From Gambelia wislizenii (taxonomy: Eukaryota > Chordata > Lepidosauria > Squamata > Crotaphytidae): 64,000 bases of DNA. This document shows, one piece after another, positions 20,334-32,600 of the stretch. The stretch lies in assembly GCA_030847615.1 (NCBI GenBank), contig JAUMIR010000002.1, positions 239,711,809 to 239,775,808 on the forward strand. Reading direction: 5' to 3'. A program made the position numbers and the translations under genes. The notes below the pieces were generated by a model. The model made no database searches and was not told the DNA's origin. It worked only from the letters and a program-made list of their open reading frames with translations. Within the stretch, counting starts at the first letter, position 1, and each line of letters starts with the position of its first letter.

Positions 20334-20884
20334 GAGGACTTTATCAGATGAACCTCCCAAAACATCTCTTTAGCACCATATTTTGCAGCGTTCTTTTCCT
20401 GGCACAATAACCCTTTCCACCAAACTGACCTGTAATTGCAACAAAAAGCAGCCCCAACCTTATTGGAGCACAAATGCTAACTCTGTTTACTTCCATGTTC
20501 GTGATCTCAGTGATTCTCATGAATATAGCAAAACAAGGGCACAAAAAGTACACACAAGCACAGAAACACACTTAATAAGTTCAAAGTAAACTGGGGAGGT
20601 TCATAAAAAGAGCAACCCCTACCTGGCTTTCGCGTTCTCAACCAGAAGTGTTCTGCCCATTGATGCTGTAATCATGGCATAAAAATGGTGTGCGGTTTCA
20701 AACTCTGGCAATACTGGGAACAAAATGCCATGGCAGATCTATTGACAACTTGGTGCATCAATAAAAAATATGGCTTTTTGACCAGATGAAAATATGAAAG
20801 CACGATGTTGTCTGGTATGCGCACCCTTTTCAGTTAACTTGGCGAACATATGATGCCATTTTTGCTACGTCTGATAAAATCCTT
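20334..20884 (-). mobile_element. hAT-like MITE (CAGAGGACTTTATCAGAC ends), about 550 bp
   Basis: The left end CAGAGGACTTTATCAGAT faces an inverted right end (GTCTGATAAAATCCTTAG). CAGAG termini are typical of hAT elements. Related copies lie at 28694-29062 (one end only) and 34655-35245; a lone end occurs at 33203-33224. There is no transposase. Target duplications are not readable. Confidence 0.6.
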
Positions 20885-20893
20885 AGAAAGCCC

Positions 20894-21525
20894 TCTCTCT
20901 GGCTTTTATTCGCAAATGAAGATTCAGGAAGGACTCATCCCGCGCTTTCTGCAAGCACGCTGATGACTAAAAAGGCCAATCCGAGATAAACAAGTCCGGT
21001 TGCAGAAAGCACAGCAGAAAGTCTTCTTGGGTGATGTTTCCGGGTTGTGATTCTTTCTGCGTTGTCGTTTCTCTTCAAGACTTGTTTGGCGTGAGTACTC
21101 AAATAAGGCCACAGCACTGTGGATAGTGCGTCGCCATGCCTCCCAATGTGAGGCCATGGCGGACCATTGTTGGTGATCAATTTGGCCGAGCCTGAGATGA
21201 TGTTTCAGGGAGTCCTTGTATCGTTTTTTTAGAGTGCCCCTCTTACGCTGACCCGTGGCGAGTTCACTGTAGAGTACTATTTTTGGGAGACGATGGTCCT
21301 CCATCTTAGAAACGTGCCCTGCCCAGCACAGCTGTGTTCTCAATATCATGGCCTCAATGCTGGTGATCCCTGCTTGCTCAAGGACAGCAACATTTGTTAC
21401 ATAGTCAGTCCAGTGTATATTTGGGATTGTGCGTATACAGCACTGATGAAAGTGTTCGAGGAGTCATGTGTTGGCGATAGGTGACCCATGTTTCAGACCC
21501 GTAAAGAAGAACAGCACTGTGCAGT
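20894..21525 (-). mobile_element. RTE-like LINE, ORF2 C-terminal fragment
   Basis: Read on the minus strand, this encodes the segment after the reverse transcriptase: an upstream LLEHFHQCCIRTIPNIHW-like region, then LCWAGHVSKMEDHRLPKIV, DHQQWSAMASHWEAWRRTIH and a C2H2-like finger (FCCAFCNRTCLSRIGLFSHQ). The longest clean frame is 20924-21349 (141 aa). The WAGH(V)xRM and W-RR-H phrases are shared with RTE-type LINEs; I am not certain of the clade. Shorter copies with the same 3' end lie at 14712, 38118 and 39592. Confidence 0.65.
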
Positions 21526-21599
21526 TATTCATCCTTTTTTCTTAATGTCCAATCTCTTCTTTCCCAGTTTGAAAAAAAGAGAGAGAGAACAGGGGGGGG

Positions 21600-22473
21600 G
21601 GATTCAGTTCCTAAAATTCAGTAACAAGACAGTGGTGTGACAAAGGTTTGCCTGGACACGTAACTAGAGTAACTAGCCCTGAAGTTTCTGGGCCAAAACC
21701 TAAGACCTGGAGGCAGCCACTGGTGATGTCATTAAGTGTCATGTGTTTAAGACCAACTACAGTTGCTCACAGTTTGTCATTTAAACACACACAGAGAGAA
21801 CCTATTTTCCCTTTTAGAATGGATAGAAATATTAGCTTAAGGGCCTGCTCTCAGATCAAGGTGAAATGAGGGGATTATTCCTTCTCACTTGCTTCTAGAG
21901 ACAGGATAAAAAAACACTTAAATCTAACCTACATGCTTCTAGCCAGAAGGTGGATGCAGAGTGGAGCAGAGAGTCAGCCTTGCAGTACAAGAACTGGAGG
22001 AAGGAGGAAGCTAACTAAGGGTGCATATACACTGCAGAAATAATGCAGTTTGATACCACTTTAAGTGCTGTAGATCCATCCTATGGAATCTTGGGGTTTA
22101 TAGTTTTACAGCCTTCTCTGCCAAAGCGTGCCGGTGCCTCACGAAACTACAAATCTCAGGATTCTGTAGGATGGAGCCATGGCAATTAAAGTGGTGTCAA
22201 ACTGCATTATTTCTACAGTGTAGATGCATCCTACGTAACTACAGGGACCCTCTGAAGAGTCTTTGCAAGATGCAACAACAAATCAACTAATCATCATGAA
22301 TTGTATCAAGTTCTTGCTTTAATAGCTGAGTGGAAGATTTGTAAGCAGCCCTTACCTCTCTCTTGGAGCCGAGCCACCAAAACTGGAGAATTTGTACCCC
22401 AATTTCCTATCTGTCAATGACCCATGAAAACAAGACTTGGGGTCAAGCCCTGAGATCTGGCAACCCTACAGGT
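21600..22473 (+). mobile_element. Dispersed repeat (GGTGATGTCATTAAGTG family), interrupted copy
   Basis: The blocks CACTGGTGATGTCATTAAGT, TAGCCAGAAGGTGGATGCAG and GAGATCTGGCAACCCTACA occur in the same order at 54495-54986, defining a repeat of roughly 490 bp (longer here). A palindromic MITE (22018-22235) has jumped into this copy. The family's ends show only weak inverted similarity and its class is undetermined. Confidence 0.55.
22018..22235. mobile_element. Foldback MITE, hAT-like palindromic family, nested
   Basis: The ends AGGGTGCATATACACTGCAG and CTACAGTGTAGATGCATCCT are inverted repeats, with TAACTA on both sides (22012-22017 and 22236-22241) as a possible target duplication. It is inserted in the dispersed repeat at 21600-22473. 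Confidence 0.7.
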
Positions 22474-22527
22474 AATAGTCAACTAAAATGAAAGACCTAT
22501 TTCCTACATCCCTTTGTACATAGTGGC

Positions 22528-22714
22528 ACCTGGTGGCTCTCATGGGGGGGGGGATGAACCTACTTCGTGTTTTAGTCTGAACTATAAAGGAGCTACCTAA
22601 GATGTTGAACTTATTGGAGAAATAGGATTCATCACCCTGGATAGTTTCTTTAAAGTTCAACTAAAACCAAAAGCAGATTTGCTGCTCCAATAACACAGAA
22701 ACCATCAGCCACCA
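22528..22714. mobile_element. Foldback MITE (GGTGGCT family), copy 2
   Basis: Begins TGGTGGCTCTCATGGGGG and ends CATCAGCCACCAGTATTCAC, with internal GTCTGAACTATAAAGGAGCT matching the first copy at 7978-8232. There is a run of ten G inside the left half. Confidence 0.5.
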
Positions 22715-24085
22715 GTATTCACATAGCTGAGGAACTTAGGTTTATGTCATAGATTATTTCATATATGGACATGAATCTCAATACTTAAGGTAAGTAGCCT
22801 TCAATGGTTTTGCAAAGTTTCCACAGAGTTCCAGAACAAAATCTGTCTCTTTTCCAGTGGATTAAGGTCAGTTTGTTTACATTCAGTACACAATTAACTG
22901 GTAAAGCCTTTCATGGCTGCTCAGTATTTACAGATGCCATTGGGGATTTTCATGTTGGTCTGAATCAACTTATTTTGACACCTGAGGCAGAAACCAACTT
23001 ATTTTGGCACCTGAGGCAGAAAATCTCATCAGTCTCTCCCCAACCTTGGCAGTAAAAATATAAAAATAATAAATTAAGTAACATTCTGCTAATTTTTCAT
23101 TACATTCAAACTCTGTTGCCTTAGGGGGCTACCTCACTCTGCCTATCAGGTAGGCCCACCCCAACTCTGAAAGATCCCATATGAGGGAATTTCCATGCAC
23201 ACTGAAAAACTACAATGTCAGGGGGACAGCTAAGCTGAACTCTTTCCTTCAAACGTTCATGTCAGGCCTGGGAACCAAGAATACAATGTTGTGGAGCTGG
23301 GTTCACACAAGACAGTGTTGTGTGTTGCCTCTTTATAGAAGGGAGGACAGAAGGCCTCAGTTCTAATCAGACCTTCTAGAGTAGAGGGGGGGGGATTATT
23401 TTTCCCATTTGGGCAGAAGCTAGGAAGAGTTTTGGAGAACTTCATCACCTCCTGTGAGACCGCTGCTATCCTGAGACTTCAGCAAACTTCTATGTTTCTT
23501 TATAATCAAGTGTTGCTCTGTGTTCCAGGAGGTTGTAATAACTAACTGTAGCCAAAGAAATCTGTGCAGTGTTGCTTCCCATATTCACAAGACAAGCTGG
23601 AAGCCAAGTGTTGGGACAGGCAAGCAAGGATTATAGGAGAAAAGGAAGACTTGCAGTCATGGGACAAAGACTGGCAACTGCTTAGATAGCAGATTGGCGG
23701 GAGTGGGGGAGCCAATCCATGTTGCTGCTCAGTTGAAATTACTCAGGCTGAGGAATTGGCTTGAATCTTGGAAGAAAGGGTATTTATAGGACCTGAGGTC
23801 TCTCCATTCCCTTCTGGGGCCAGCTGGTCATTGTCAGACTGTGGGATTGAGTCTACAACTTAGATTTTCATCTCATCCCCACCCCAAAAGCTAGAAATGG
23901 AACAGTTCAAGGAGAGCTTTATCACCATATTGTGCTGCAGGGGCAGGAACTGAGCAGCCCTCCCTGAACTGGACTGCAACTCCCAGCATTTCTCACCGGG
24001 CTGCTGGACAGGGCAGGGCCACATGATTTCCACCCCTTGCCTGCCCAACATGTAAACTGCCCTTCACTTAAAAAGTTAATCCAGG
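22715..24085. other. 1.4 kb without recognised genes
   Basis: A short internal duplication (TTATTTTGACACCTGAGGCA / TTATTTTGGCACCTGAGGCA near 22970-23020) and a G-run at about 23385-23394 are the only structures noticed. Confidence 0.35.
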
Positions 24086-24616
24086 TCAATTGACAAGAAA
24101 GTATTTCTGGTTGCCTTTGTTGGTGACCTACACAGGGAAGTGGACAGGGTGATTGTGTCCCTGTTGGCTCTGCTTAACCAATCAGCTGCTTTCAGTACCA
24201 TCAACCAAGGTATCCTTCTGAGCTACCTTTCTGGAATGGGACTTGGGAGCAGTGCACTGCTCTGGAGGGGCAAACTCAGTGGTATGGGAGATTCCTGTTT
24301 GACCTCATGGCCCATGGGGTCCCTCAGGGCTCAGTTTTGTCCCCCATGCTATTAAACATCTACATGAAACTGCTGGGGGAGGTTATTCAGAGTTCTGGAG
24401 TTGGACATCACCAGTATGTTGATGACACCAAACTCTATCTCTCCTTTCCATCTAGTACCAAGGAAGCTGTCTCTGAACTAAAGCAGTATCTGTTGACAGT
24501 AAGGGACTGGATGAGGGCAAATTAAAGCTCACTCCAGATAAGACAGAGGTGCTCCTGGTCAGTCAAAAGGCAGATGAGGGAATAGTGAGTCAGCTTGTGT
24601 TGGATGCAGTTATACT

Positions 24617-25070
24617 TGTCAGGGGTTGGTTACTGAACCCTAAGTTTTAAAATGGCCAAACAACTGCAGAAATCATGCTGAGTCATGATGACTGCCTCCA
24701 TGAACTGCCAGGCATGCTAATCATGCTACAGCTGCATGGGAAGGATTACACCAGAAGAAGGGTTACTAAAGTACAAAGCCATGAGTATGGAAATCTGATG
24801 CAATGTAACCATGTGCTTGGGTAAGCCAATGGTGTGCTGAGTTGTATATAAGAGAGCCAGATCAGTGTTCATTCTCTTCCTATGATCCTCTGATGCCTGG
24901 CATAGCACTTTATCTCTGTACATACTGAAACTACCAAAGATTAAAAGCACCTCTTGTTTTCTGGACACCACTCTGTGTGTGTGAGTATTCTTGGGAAAGG
25001 GTTGCTACCTAATCTGCTGAGACAGTTTTTGGCTTCTGTCTGGGATTGAATGTCCTATCATCCCCTGATA
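24617..25070 (+). mobile_element. Solo LTR inside the L2
   Basis: It starts TGTCAGGGG and ends CCCCTGATA, an inverted terminal pair with the final CA decayed to TA. It is flanked by the 5-bp duplication ATACT (24612-24616 and 25071-25075), and the L2 reading frame resumes across it (VIL before, ILPLKSQV after). A TATA box (GTATATAAGAG, about 24844-24854) and an ATTAAA signal near 24938 give the order U3-R-U5 on the plus strand. Only one LTR and no internal genes remain, so it is a recombination product of an endogenous LTR retroelement. Confidence 0.8.
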
Positions 25071-25834
25071 ATACTTCCCCTGAAATCTCAGGTTTGCAGC
25101 TTGGGCATACTCCTGGTTTCAGATCTGAGTCTGGATGCCCAGATTTCAGTGGTGGCCAGGAGTGCATTTGCACAGCTAAAATTGGTGCACCAGCTGTGCC
25201 CATTCCTTGAGACATCAGATCTGGCTATGGTGACACATGCCTTGATTATATTCCATTTGGAGTACCTAAATGCATTCTACATGGGTCTGCCTTTGGAAAC
25301 TGTTCGGAAACTTCAGCAGGTCCAAAATGTTGCAGCCAGGTTGCTGACTGGGGCAGGTTATAGGGACCTTATAACTCCCTTGCTGGAAGAGCTCCACTGG
25401 CTATCAATCCATTTCCAGGAAGAATTCAAAGTGCTGGTTATGACTTTTAAAGCCCTGTACGTTTTAGATTTAGACTATTTGAAAAACTGTATCTCCCTAT
25501 ATGAGCCTGCCAGAGCTCTAAGTTCTGAAAGGGAAGGCTTTTTCTCAGTCCCATCAGCATCCCAGGCATATCTGGGCAAGGACCCAAGAAAGAACCTTTT
25601 CAGTGGCTGCTCCCAAGTTGTAATACTCCCTTCCCCGGGAGGTCCAGTAGGTCCTCTCCCTGCTGTCTTTCTGTCAGCAGGGAAAGATTGTTATATTTAA
25701 AGAAGATTTTGGTTTTTAGTGTGTGCAGCAGAGAAAGCTTTTAATGGGTGGTGTAGTGTTTCTATTTTATTATGTGCCATGTCTTTTTAAAACTACTTTT
25801 AACCTGTATGTTTAACTTGTGGTTTGTTTTGTTT

Positions 25835-26100
25835 TTTTGTTATATGTTGTTTCTTTTTTTTAATTTAAACATACAAATTATAAATACTACCATAACACTT
25901 CACAATTCCCATTCTTAATATAACAATACAACAAATATTAATTATTAATATATATGTGATTCCCTCCACCCTGAGACCTCCACTTTACATTCATCCCTCA
26001 TTCCAAAATTCCATTGTCTCCAACATTGGTTTGTTCCCTCTCCCCTTTGTTAATACAAATTCTAAAAACTTGCTCCAGATATCTCTAAAACGTGTATTAA
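25835..26100 (-). mobile_element. Short L1 3' end inside the L2
   Basis: The insertion is flanked by a perfect 22-bp direct repeat starting TAACTTGTGGTTTGTTTTGT (25813-25834 and 26101-26122). Read on the minus strand it opens with the last codons of an L1 ORF2 (RFRDIWSKFLEFVL, later METMEFWNEG then stop) and ends in an A-rich tail. This is a severely 5'-truncated L1 insertion by target-primed reverse transcription. Confidence 0.8.
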
Positions 26101-26260
26101 TAACTTGTGGTTTGTTTTGTTTTGTTTAAATAGAAGTCTAGTTTAATTGTGCTTTAACTTTTGTACTATGTTTTTTTTTTAAGTTGTATTGAATTTTTAA
26201 AACATTGCCTTGAATCCTATAGTGGGAGAAAGGCAAGTAAGTAAGTAAGTAAGTAAATAT

Positions 26261-27020
26261 ATAAATCTTTCCCCTTTTTGTCTTTCTGAGAGCAAAAGTA
26301 ATACACATGATAGTCATTGAGAGGATGCTGTCACAAATGTGTCTTTTTCCTTTCCCCAAAACATATGTTCCTGATGTAAATATTGGCTCCTTTGGAATTT
26401 CTGCATTTGCTGAGGAACATGAGATACCTCCAAAGGGATGAATGTTTGTGGAGGGTGAAGTCTTTTTGTTGCTTCAGGCAAAGAACAAGATGGCACATAT
26501 ATATCTGTTCCATGTATGATAGCCAATTGATGGGCAGTTTTATCTTTCGTCCACACTGATGAAGACAGAGCATGCCCATTGGCACTGAAAGGCAGCAAGG
26601 CTAACTTCGGAGTGTGGGCCTTTCTATACCCCTATCTTGCTGCCATCTGCTGCATGGGACAAACCTCTGCTACTTAAATTGCTATGAGATCACAAGGGTT
26701 CCCCACCACACACACACACACACTGAAAAACAAAGTCAAATGATCACTGTAAACAACAATTTATTGCTCAGCCTAGCAGCCCCGCTGCCATTCCCATGCA
26801 AATAGGGGACATGGCCCATTGGAACCATGCTACTGCTATGATGCATTTGCATAGGAATGGCTGTGTGGCTGTGCACTGTGCCAACCCACAGAAAAAATGG
26901 CAAGCCAAAAAAGGAATGGGCTCTTTTTAAAAAATGAAGCTTGTTTTAAATTACTGTACTTCAACTTTTGCAGAAGGGAAGCACTGGAAGTCACACAGAT
27001 TCTCCCTTCTACCTGTATTT
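26261..27020. other. No gene recognised
   Basis: Contains a short (CA)8 run near 26706-26722. Overlapping 84-94-codon minus-strand frames at 26314-26598 have no support. Confidence 0.35.
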
Positions 27021-27452
27021 GCACAGGACAGATGAAGCTACCTTAAATGGAGTCAAATCATTGGTCCACCGAAATCAATACTGTCTACTCTGGCTGGCTG
27101 TGTTTCTCAGGGGTTTTAGGCAGGATTCTTTCTCAGTCCCACCTGGAGACACTTGAAAATGTCCTTTTACACTATACAGTTATAATGCTATGATTCTACT
27201 CTAACTGCCATGGCTACCTCCAATGGGATCCTGAGATTTTTAGTTTGGTCAAAGGTATCAAAGGAGCTCTCTGGCTGAGAATTCAAAAGGCCCCTCCCTA
27301 AACTGCCAATCCCAGGATTTCATTGGAGGCAGCCATGGCAGTTAATGCACAATCATAGCACTATAATTGTCCAGTACAAAGGAGGGCCAAGGTTGGACCT
27401 GAGACCTTCAGCATGTAAAGCATGTGCTCTACCACTGAACCTCAACCACATC
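27021..27452 (-). mobile_element. tRNA-derived SINE split by a MITE
   Basis: Minus orientation of the SINE type seen at 14830: tail-side GATGAAGCTACCTTAAATGG and CTCAGTCCCACCTGGAGA lie left of the insertion, and the tRNA-like head GCATGTGCTCTACCACTGAA lies right of it (27421-27440). A palindromic MITE occupies about 27166-27368. Confidence 0.6.
27166..27368. mobile_element. Foldback MITE nested in a SINE
   Basis: The arms ACACTATACAGTTATAATGC then TATGATTCTACTCTAACTGC pair with GGCAGTTAATGCACAATCAT then AGCACTATAATTGT. Same family as 18083-18291. SINE sequence on both sides is continuous once it is removed. Confidence 0.65.
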
Positions 27453-27799
27453 TGCCAGTGTGTATGTGTGTGGTCAGATAGATGTTCAGTTCACACTTCG
27501 GTCTGGCCAGTTTGGCACATGACATTTCTTAACATTTCTCCTGCCAGAAGAAGCCACTGATACGGAGCTGGGTGTGGAGAAGCCACATGAGCCAGATGGG
27601 CAAAACACTATAGGGGTGGAGCAGGTTGAATTTGCCATGGGTTTGGGTGGAGGATAGCAGTCCTACATTGACCTTTCCACAAAGTTCTGCCCCAGACCTT
27701 GGGTGTCCTCTGCAACTTCCAGGTGACTCTGCCTTTTGCATTAGTGACTGGTTGAGAAGAGAGACATTTGTTATAGCAAAGGCACCTAAGTGCCACCAC

Positions 27800-28440
27800 T
27801 CTTTCAGGACTTCTGTGGGTGAATAATATTTTATTTTCTTCGAGGCTGTTTGTGCACCACCTTATTGAATCTGGCTCCCAATAGCTCCCTGCAAAGCAAT
27901 TTGGAGACCCTTTGTGCTCCATCTTTGTAATGAATATGAAATGTGAGTGAAATTTGGGCGGTGGATGAAACTTTTGACAGCTTCTTTATGATTCCCAGAG
28001 CCAATTTCTTGGAGGTGTTAATACATTATTCCTGGGGGACACTTATTACTTTGACAGAAAAGTATTAGCTAACTGCTCCATTTTGTCCATCCGCTGTCTG
28101 GTGATGAGGAAACATTTCCTCATTGAGAGAAGCTGGGAGGTGGAGGGAAAAGGAAATAAAGAAAAGCCACATTGCCTTCTTTCAATAAGAGGCCCAGCAA
28201 TGAGAAGCCAGCTGTGAATACACTGCTCCAGATTGCTTCCCCTTTTCAGAGTGGATCTTAAACGTCATAATTTTTCAGCTTATGACTCGTACACGGAAAA
28301 GGAAATACAAAGTTTTCTCACTCAGCTGCCATGTTAGTCAGCTGGAAGGAGTTAGGAGCGTAACCATTAGAGCAAATAGGGACTCGCTATCAAATATTTA
28401 GGCCTGCACAATCTCCTCGTAAAAGAGATGAAGACTGATT
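27800..28440. other. Unique-looking block, possible conserved non-coding sequence
   Basis: About 640 bp free of any repeat signature, with balanced composition and regularly spaced AT-rich transcription-factor-like words (TTTATGATTC, TAATACATTATTC, AATTTTTCAGC). It has no sustained reading frame. Conservation cannot be judged from one sequence; I flag it only because it stands out from the repeat-dense surroundings. Confidence 0.25.
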
Positions 28441-28693
28441 AATGTGTTACATTTCAGACTACTGTTATGAGTTTAGGCATAATATATGGGCCCTTTCTCT
28501 GCCTAGACTCCAAGAAAGTGCATGGGAGGTGCTGCTGCTCAGCTTCTATTCACTTCAGCAAGGCTTACCCAGAAAGCATTCCCACGAAAGATTGTGTCCT
28601 TTAAAGCACAAAGTTTGCCAGGCTTTGTTTTCACCTATCACATGCCAACTTGTTTTGTATCTTTCCCTCTCTGCTCCCAATAAAACAAGTGCA

Positions 28694-29062
28694 GAGGACT
28701 TTATCAGACCAAGCAAATATGGTGTCATAACAACGCCTAATGAATGCAAAAGGCCTCACGTATCAGATTACATGATCACAAAAGGATGACATAATGTAAA
28801 TGAGCTGTTCGTTTTTATTGGTGGGCCAAGCCGTCAATAGATCTCCTGTGGTGCTTTTTTGTCAGCATTGCCAGCATTTGAAACTTCGCGCCATTGTGCT
28901 CACGTGAATACAGCGTCAATGACAGAATACTTCCGGGTGAGATTGTGACAGCCAGGTACCATACGGTCCTTTTATGCCCCCCCCCAGTGTACTTTGAACT
29001 TTTAAAGTGTGTTTCTGTGCTTGTGTTAACGTTTTATGTCTTAATTTTGCTTTATTTTTTTA
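28694..29062 (+). mobile_element. hAT-like MITE (CAGAGGACTTTATCAGAC end), 3'-incomplete
   Basis: Starts CAGAGGACTTTATCAGAC and follows the copy at 34655 block by block (AAATATGGTGTCATAAC, CACGTGAATACAGCGTCAAT, TTAAAGTGTGTTTCTGTGCT). It stops near 29062 where a CACA-rich minisatellite begins, so the second terminus is missing. Confidence 0.6.
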
Positions 29063-29069
29063 ATTTGCC

Positions 29070-29316
29070 ACGCTCACATCACATAGACACACACCAGGAC
29101 ACAAGAGCCCCTCCACCACCATGGAACCACATGTACACACACACCACACTACACATACACCACACATGCCAGGACACGAGAGCCCCTCCGCTATCATCAT
29201 GCAACCGCACATACACACAGACACCCCCATGCTACACCCCACACACACTACACCCCCACCCCACACACAGACATACACCCCATGTGTCAGGACATGAGAG
29301 CCCCTCCACCACCATG
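29070..29316 (+). repeat. CACA-rich minisatellite, three irregular units
   Basis: The phrase CAGGACACAAGAGCCCCTCC recurs with small changes at about 29096, 29169 and 29287, separated by variable CA/CAC-rich spacers. Long frames on both strands through this block arise from the repetitive composition. Confidence 0.75.
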
Positions 29317-29672
29317 TTTAGAAAAGACTTGAAGCTTTCTACATGTTTCCTCCCCTGGTGTGTTGACTGGCTGCCCAATGGGAAGCTTTGCTAGGTTGGG
29401 AAGTTTCCTACTGTCAGGGTCCAGGGGATGGGCAGTAGGTTTTAGGAGCAGAGACCTGGGGGCCAGGTCAGGAACAGAAAAGGCAGAGTCCAAAGTGCAA
29501 ACATGGTCAAAGATAAGCAAAAGTCCAAAAACAATCCAAGGTCAGAGCATATACCAGATATCCAAGACCCAAGAGCAAAGAACAGCTACAGATAGCACAG
29601 AAGGTCCAAGGTGCAGCTACAGATTGTGTAGAAGGCCCAAGGCCCCATCCTCAAAACAAGGCCCCCAAAACA

Positions 29673-32600
29673 GAAGAGATAAAGATATTACAAAAACAGC
29701 TGGACATCATATTGGCGGAAGATTTAGGAGAAAAATTAAGAACAAATAAACAAAAATACTTTGAGTATGCTAATAAACCCGGAAAACTGTTAGCGCACCA
29801 AATTAGACGAAAACGTGAAAGAAATGCAATTCAGGGAATAAAAATTAAAGGAAAATTAAAATATGATCAGAAATCAATTAAAAACGCTTTCGTTGAATAT
29901 TACACACAGTTATTTCAAGGGAAAACAATCTCAGAGGTAAAAATAGAGGAATTCTTAAATAAAAATGGATTATTGACAATTGCTGAAGATCAAAGAGAAA
30001 AATTAAATGAACCAATAACGATAGAAGAGATTGCTTTGGCCATAAAAAGAGGGAAATTAGGCAAAACTCCTGGACCAGACGGATTATCTATGGTTTATTA
30101 TAAAGCCTTAGAGCATCAAATAATCATCCCATTTCAAATGTTATTAAATAAGATAAAAGACAAAGGCATGCCAACATCTTGGAAACAAGCTCAAATTAGC
30201 TTAATACATAAGGAAGGAAGAGACCCTAATGATGTAGTTAATTACAGACCTATATCTTTGTTAAATCAAGATTATAAAATATTTACAGATATATTAGCAC
30301 ATAGATTAAAATCTGTCTTAACAGGTTGGATAAAGGAAGAACAGAATGGTTTCCTTCCAAATAGACATATCAAAGAGAACACCAGGACATTACTGAATGC
30401 CATAGAATATTATAGAAAACATCCTGACAAAAAGGCGGCAATGATATTTTTAGATATCGAGAAAGCTTTTGATAGCGTGTGTTGGCTACTGATAATTAAG
30501 ACCTTAGAAAAAATAAATTGTGGAATGGAATTTATAAAGTGGATTAAAGCCATATATTCAACTCAAAATGCCACGATAATCATTAATGGAGAAAATACTA
30601 GAAAAATTGACATATCAAGGGGTACTAGACAAGGTTGTCCGATTTCTCCGCTATTATTTATTTTGGTGATGGAATTACTGATCAATAACATTAAAAATTC
30701 ACAAATTAAAGGAATAAAAATCAAGGGAAGGGACATTAAAATAAGAGCATATGCAGATGATGTGATGTTAATTGTGGATAACCCGGTAGAAAATATTTTG
30801 GAAATGGTCAAATTACTGAATGAATTTGCAATGATTTCAGGGTTGAAAATAAATAAGAATAAAACAGCGATGCTAGCTTTCAATTTAACAAAAACAGAAA
30901 AGGATCAGATTATAGAAACATCGGGATTTAATTGGGAAAAGAAAATAAAATATTTGGGAATTTCCATCACAAAAAATAATAGTGATTTAATGAGAAACAA
31001 CTACCAGAAATTATGGAAAAACATTAAGGAAGATCTGTTGAAATGGTCAAGATTGAAATTAACTCTCTTAGGGAGAATAGCTACAATAAAGATGGACGTA
31101 CTTCCGAAAGTGCTCTTTTTCTTCCAGACAATCCCCATTATTAACAATGACAATATTATATATGAATGGCAAAAAGATATAACTAGGTTTATATGGCAAG
31201 GGAAGAAACCAAGAATAAAATTAAAGAATTTACAAGATGTAAAAAGCAGAGGAGGTTTAGGATTACCTAACCTTAAATTATACTTCCATGCTTGTTGTTT
31301 AGAATGGATTAAAAGTTGGATAAAACTGGATAAGGAGGACATATTAGCAATGGAAGGAGAAGATTTAAGATACGGGTGGCATGCCTATTTGTGGTTTAAT
31401 AAGGACATAGTTAATAACGAGATAAATGACCACTATATAAGAAGACCCCTATTGAGGATATGGAAAAAATACAAGGCTAGAATAGTGACCAACACCCCGA
31501 AATGGATATCGCCGCAGGAAGCTTTTTATAGAAGAGAAAAGATCCCAGGTGTGAAATGGCTAAAATATCAAGACCTTATAGATTGGAATAAAAATCAATT
31601 AATAATAAAAACCCAAGATCAATTAAAAGAACAAGGCATAATTTGTCATTGGTGGTTATATAGACAGATATGGGAAAAATTAAAACTAGATATTAAATTA
31701 TATGGTATTAAAAATAAGAACTCAATGATGGAAGAAATACTGACCTCGGAAAGGCAGAAAGATTTGTCTAGAATCCATAAAGAACTACTAGAATGGGATT
31801 GTGAGGAGGAAATAATCAAGGAACCCATGATAAAATGGGCACAAAATATTAAACGTCCAATAATGTTGGAAGAATGGGAAAAATTGTGGAACAAAACAAT
31901 GAAATTGACTGCCTCACAAGATTTGAAAGAAAATTGTTGGAAGATGATCTACAGGTGGTATTTAACACCTGATAAGATAGCACGTATATATAAACATAGT
32001 GAAAATAAATGTTGGAAATGCAAAGAAGAGGTCGGTACCTTCTATCACTGTTGGTGGTCATGTAAAGTAACAAACAAATATTGGTCTAAAATACATAAAG
32101 AAATCGAGAAAATTCTAAAAGTCCAATTACAGATGCGTCCAGAATATTATTTACTATGCATTCTAGATGAGGATGTCACTAAACCCCAGTACAGAATACT
32201 ATTCAATTTAATCTTAGCGGCTAGAATAATCTTTGCAAGACATTGGAAAAAAGAAAGTATACCTTCGATAGACGAATGGTACCTCAAGGTAGTGGAACTG
32301 ATTTATTTAGATAAAATTACCCAAGTTATAAAAGAAAATAATTTAGAGAATTTTGAAGCAGATTGGAAAGAAACAAAGTCATATTTACAGGAAATTTGGG
32401 GTAAATGGATAGAAGGGGGATTACTTATTTAAAAAACAAATAAGTTAATACCTGTTATAACTTAGCTAAAAAGAAAAAAAGAGGAGGTTGATTCAAAGAA
32501 GATTCACTTTAGAAAGACAACGTAATAGTTGAAAATGAAGAGATAGGTTAATATTAATGGGAAACAACAAATGAGTGGGCTTGAAAGAATGAAAGTAATA

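Larger units (their letters stand above)
24086..26260 (+). mobile_element. L2 LINE, 5'-truncated and decayed, hit by two insertions
   Basis: Frames in the order of L2 ORF2 can be followed: a decayed palm block ([15 protein letters not shown]), then [20 protein letters not shown] and [14 protein letters not shown] (YADD box mutated to YVDD), and after the solo LTR the distal part SLGILLVSDLSLDAQ and YMGLPLETVRKLQQVQN. The 3' end is GGGAGAAAGGCAAGTAAGTA with a TAAG microsatellite (about 26236-26255), as usual for squamate L2. Frameshifts and stops make it dead. A solo LTR (24617-25070) and an L1 tail (25835-26100) interrupt it. Confidence 0.8.

Noticed and set aside
28894..29394. 166-codon His/Pro/Thr-rich plus-strand frame
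   Set aside because: It runs through a CACA-rich minisatellite and a MITE; a parallel frame exists on the other strand.
29360..29749. 129-codon plus-strand frame upstream of the L1
   Set aside because: It crosses the LTR-like element and the L1 junction at 29673 in a different frame; it is not a coding unit.
30563..31342. Minus-strand frames of 106 and 113 codons
   Set aside because: Antisense shadows of the L1 ORF2.
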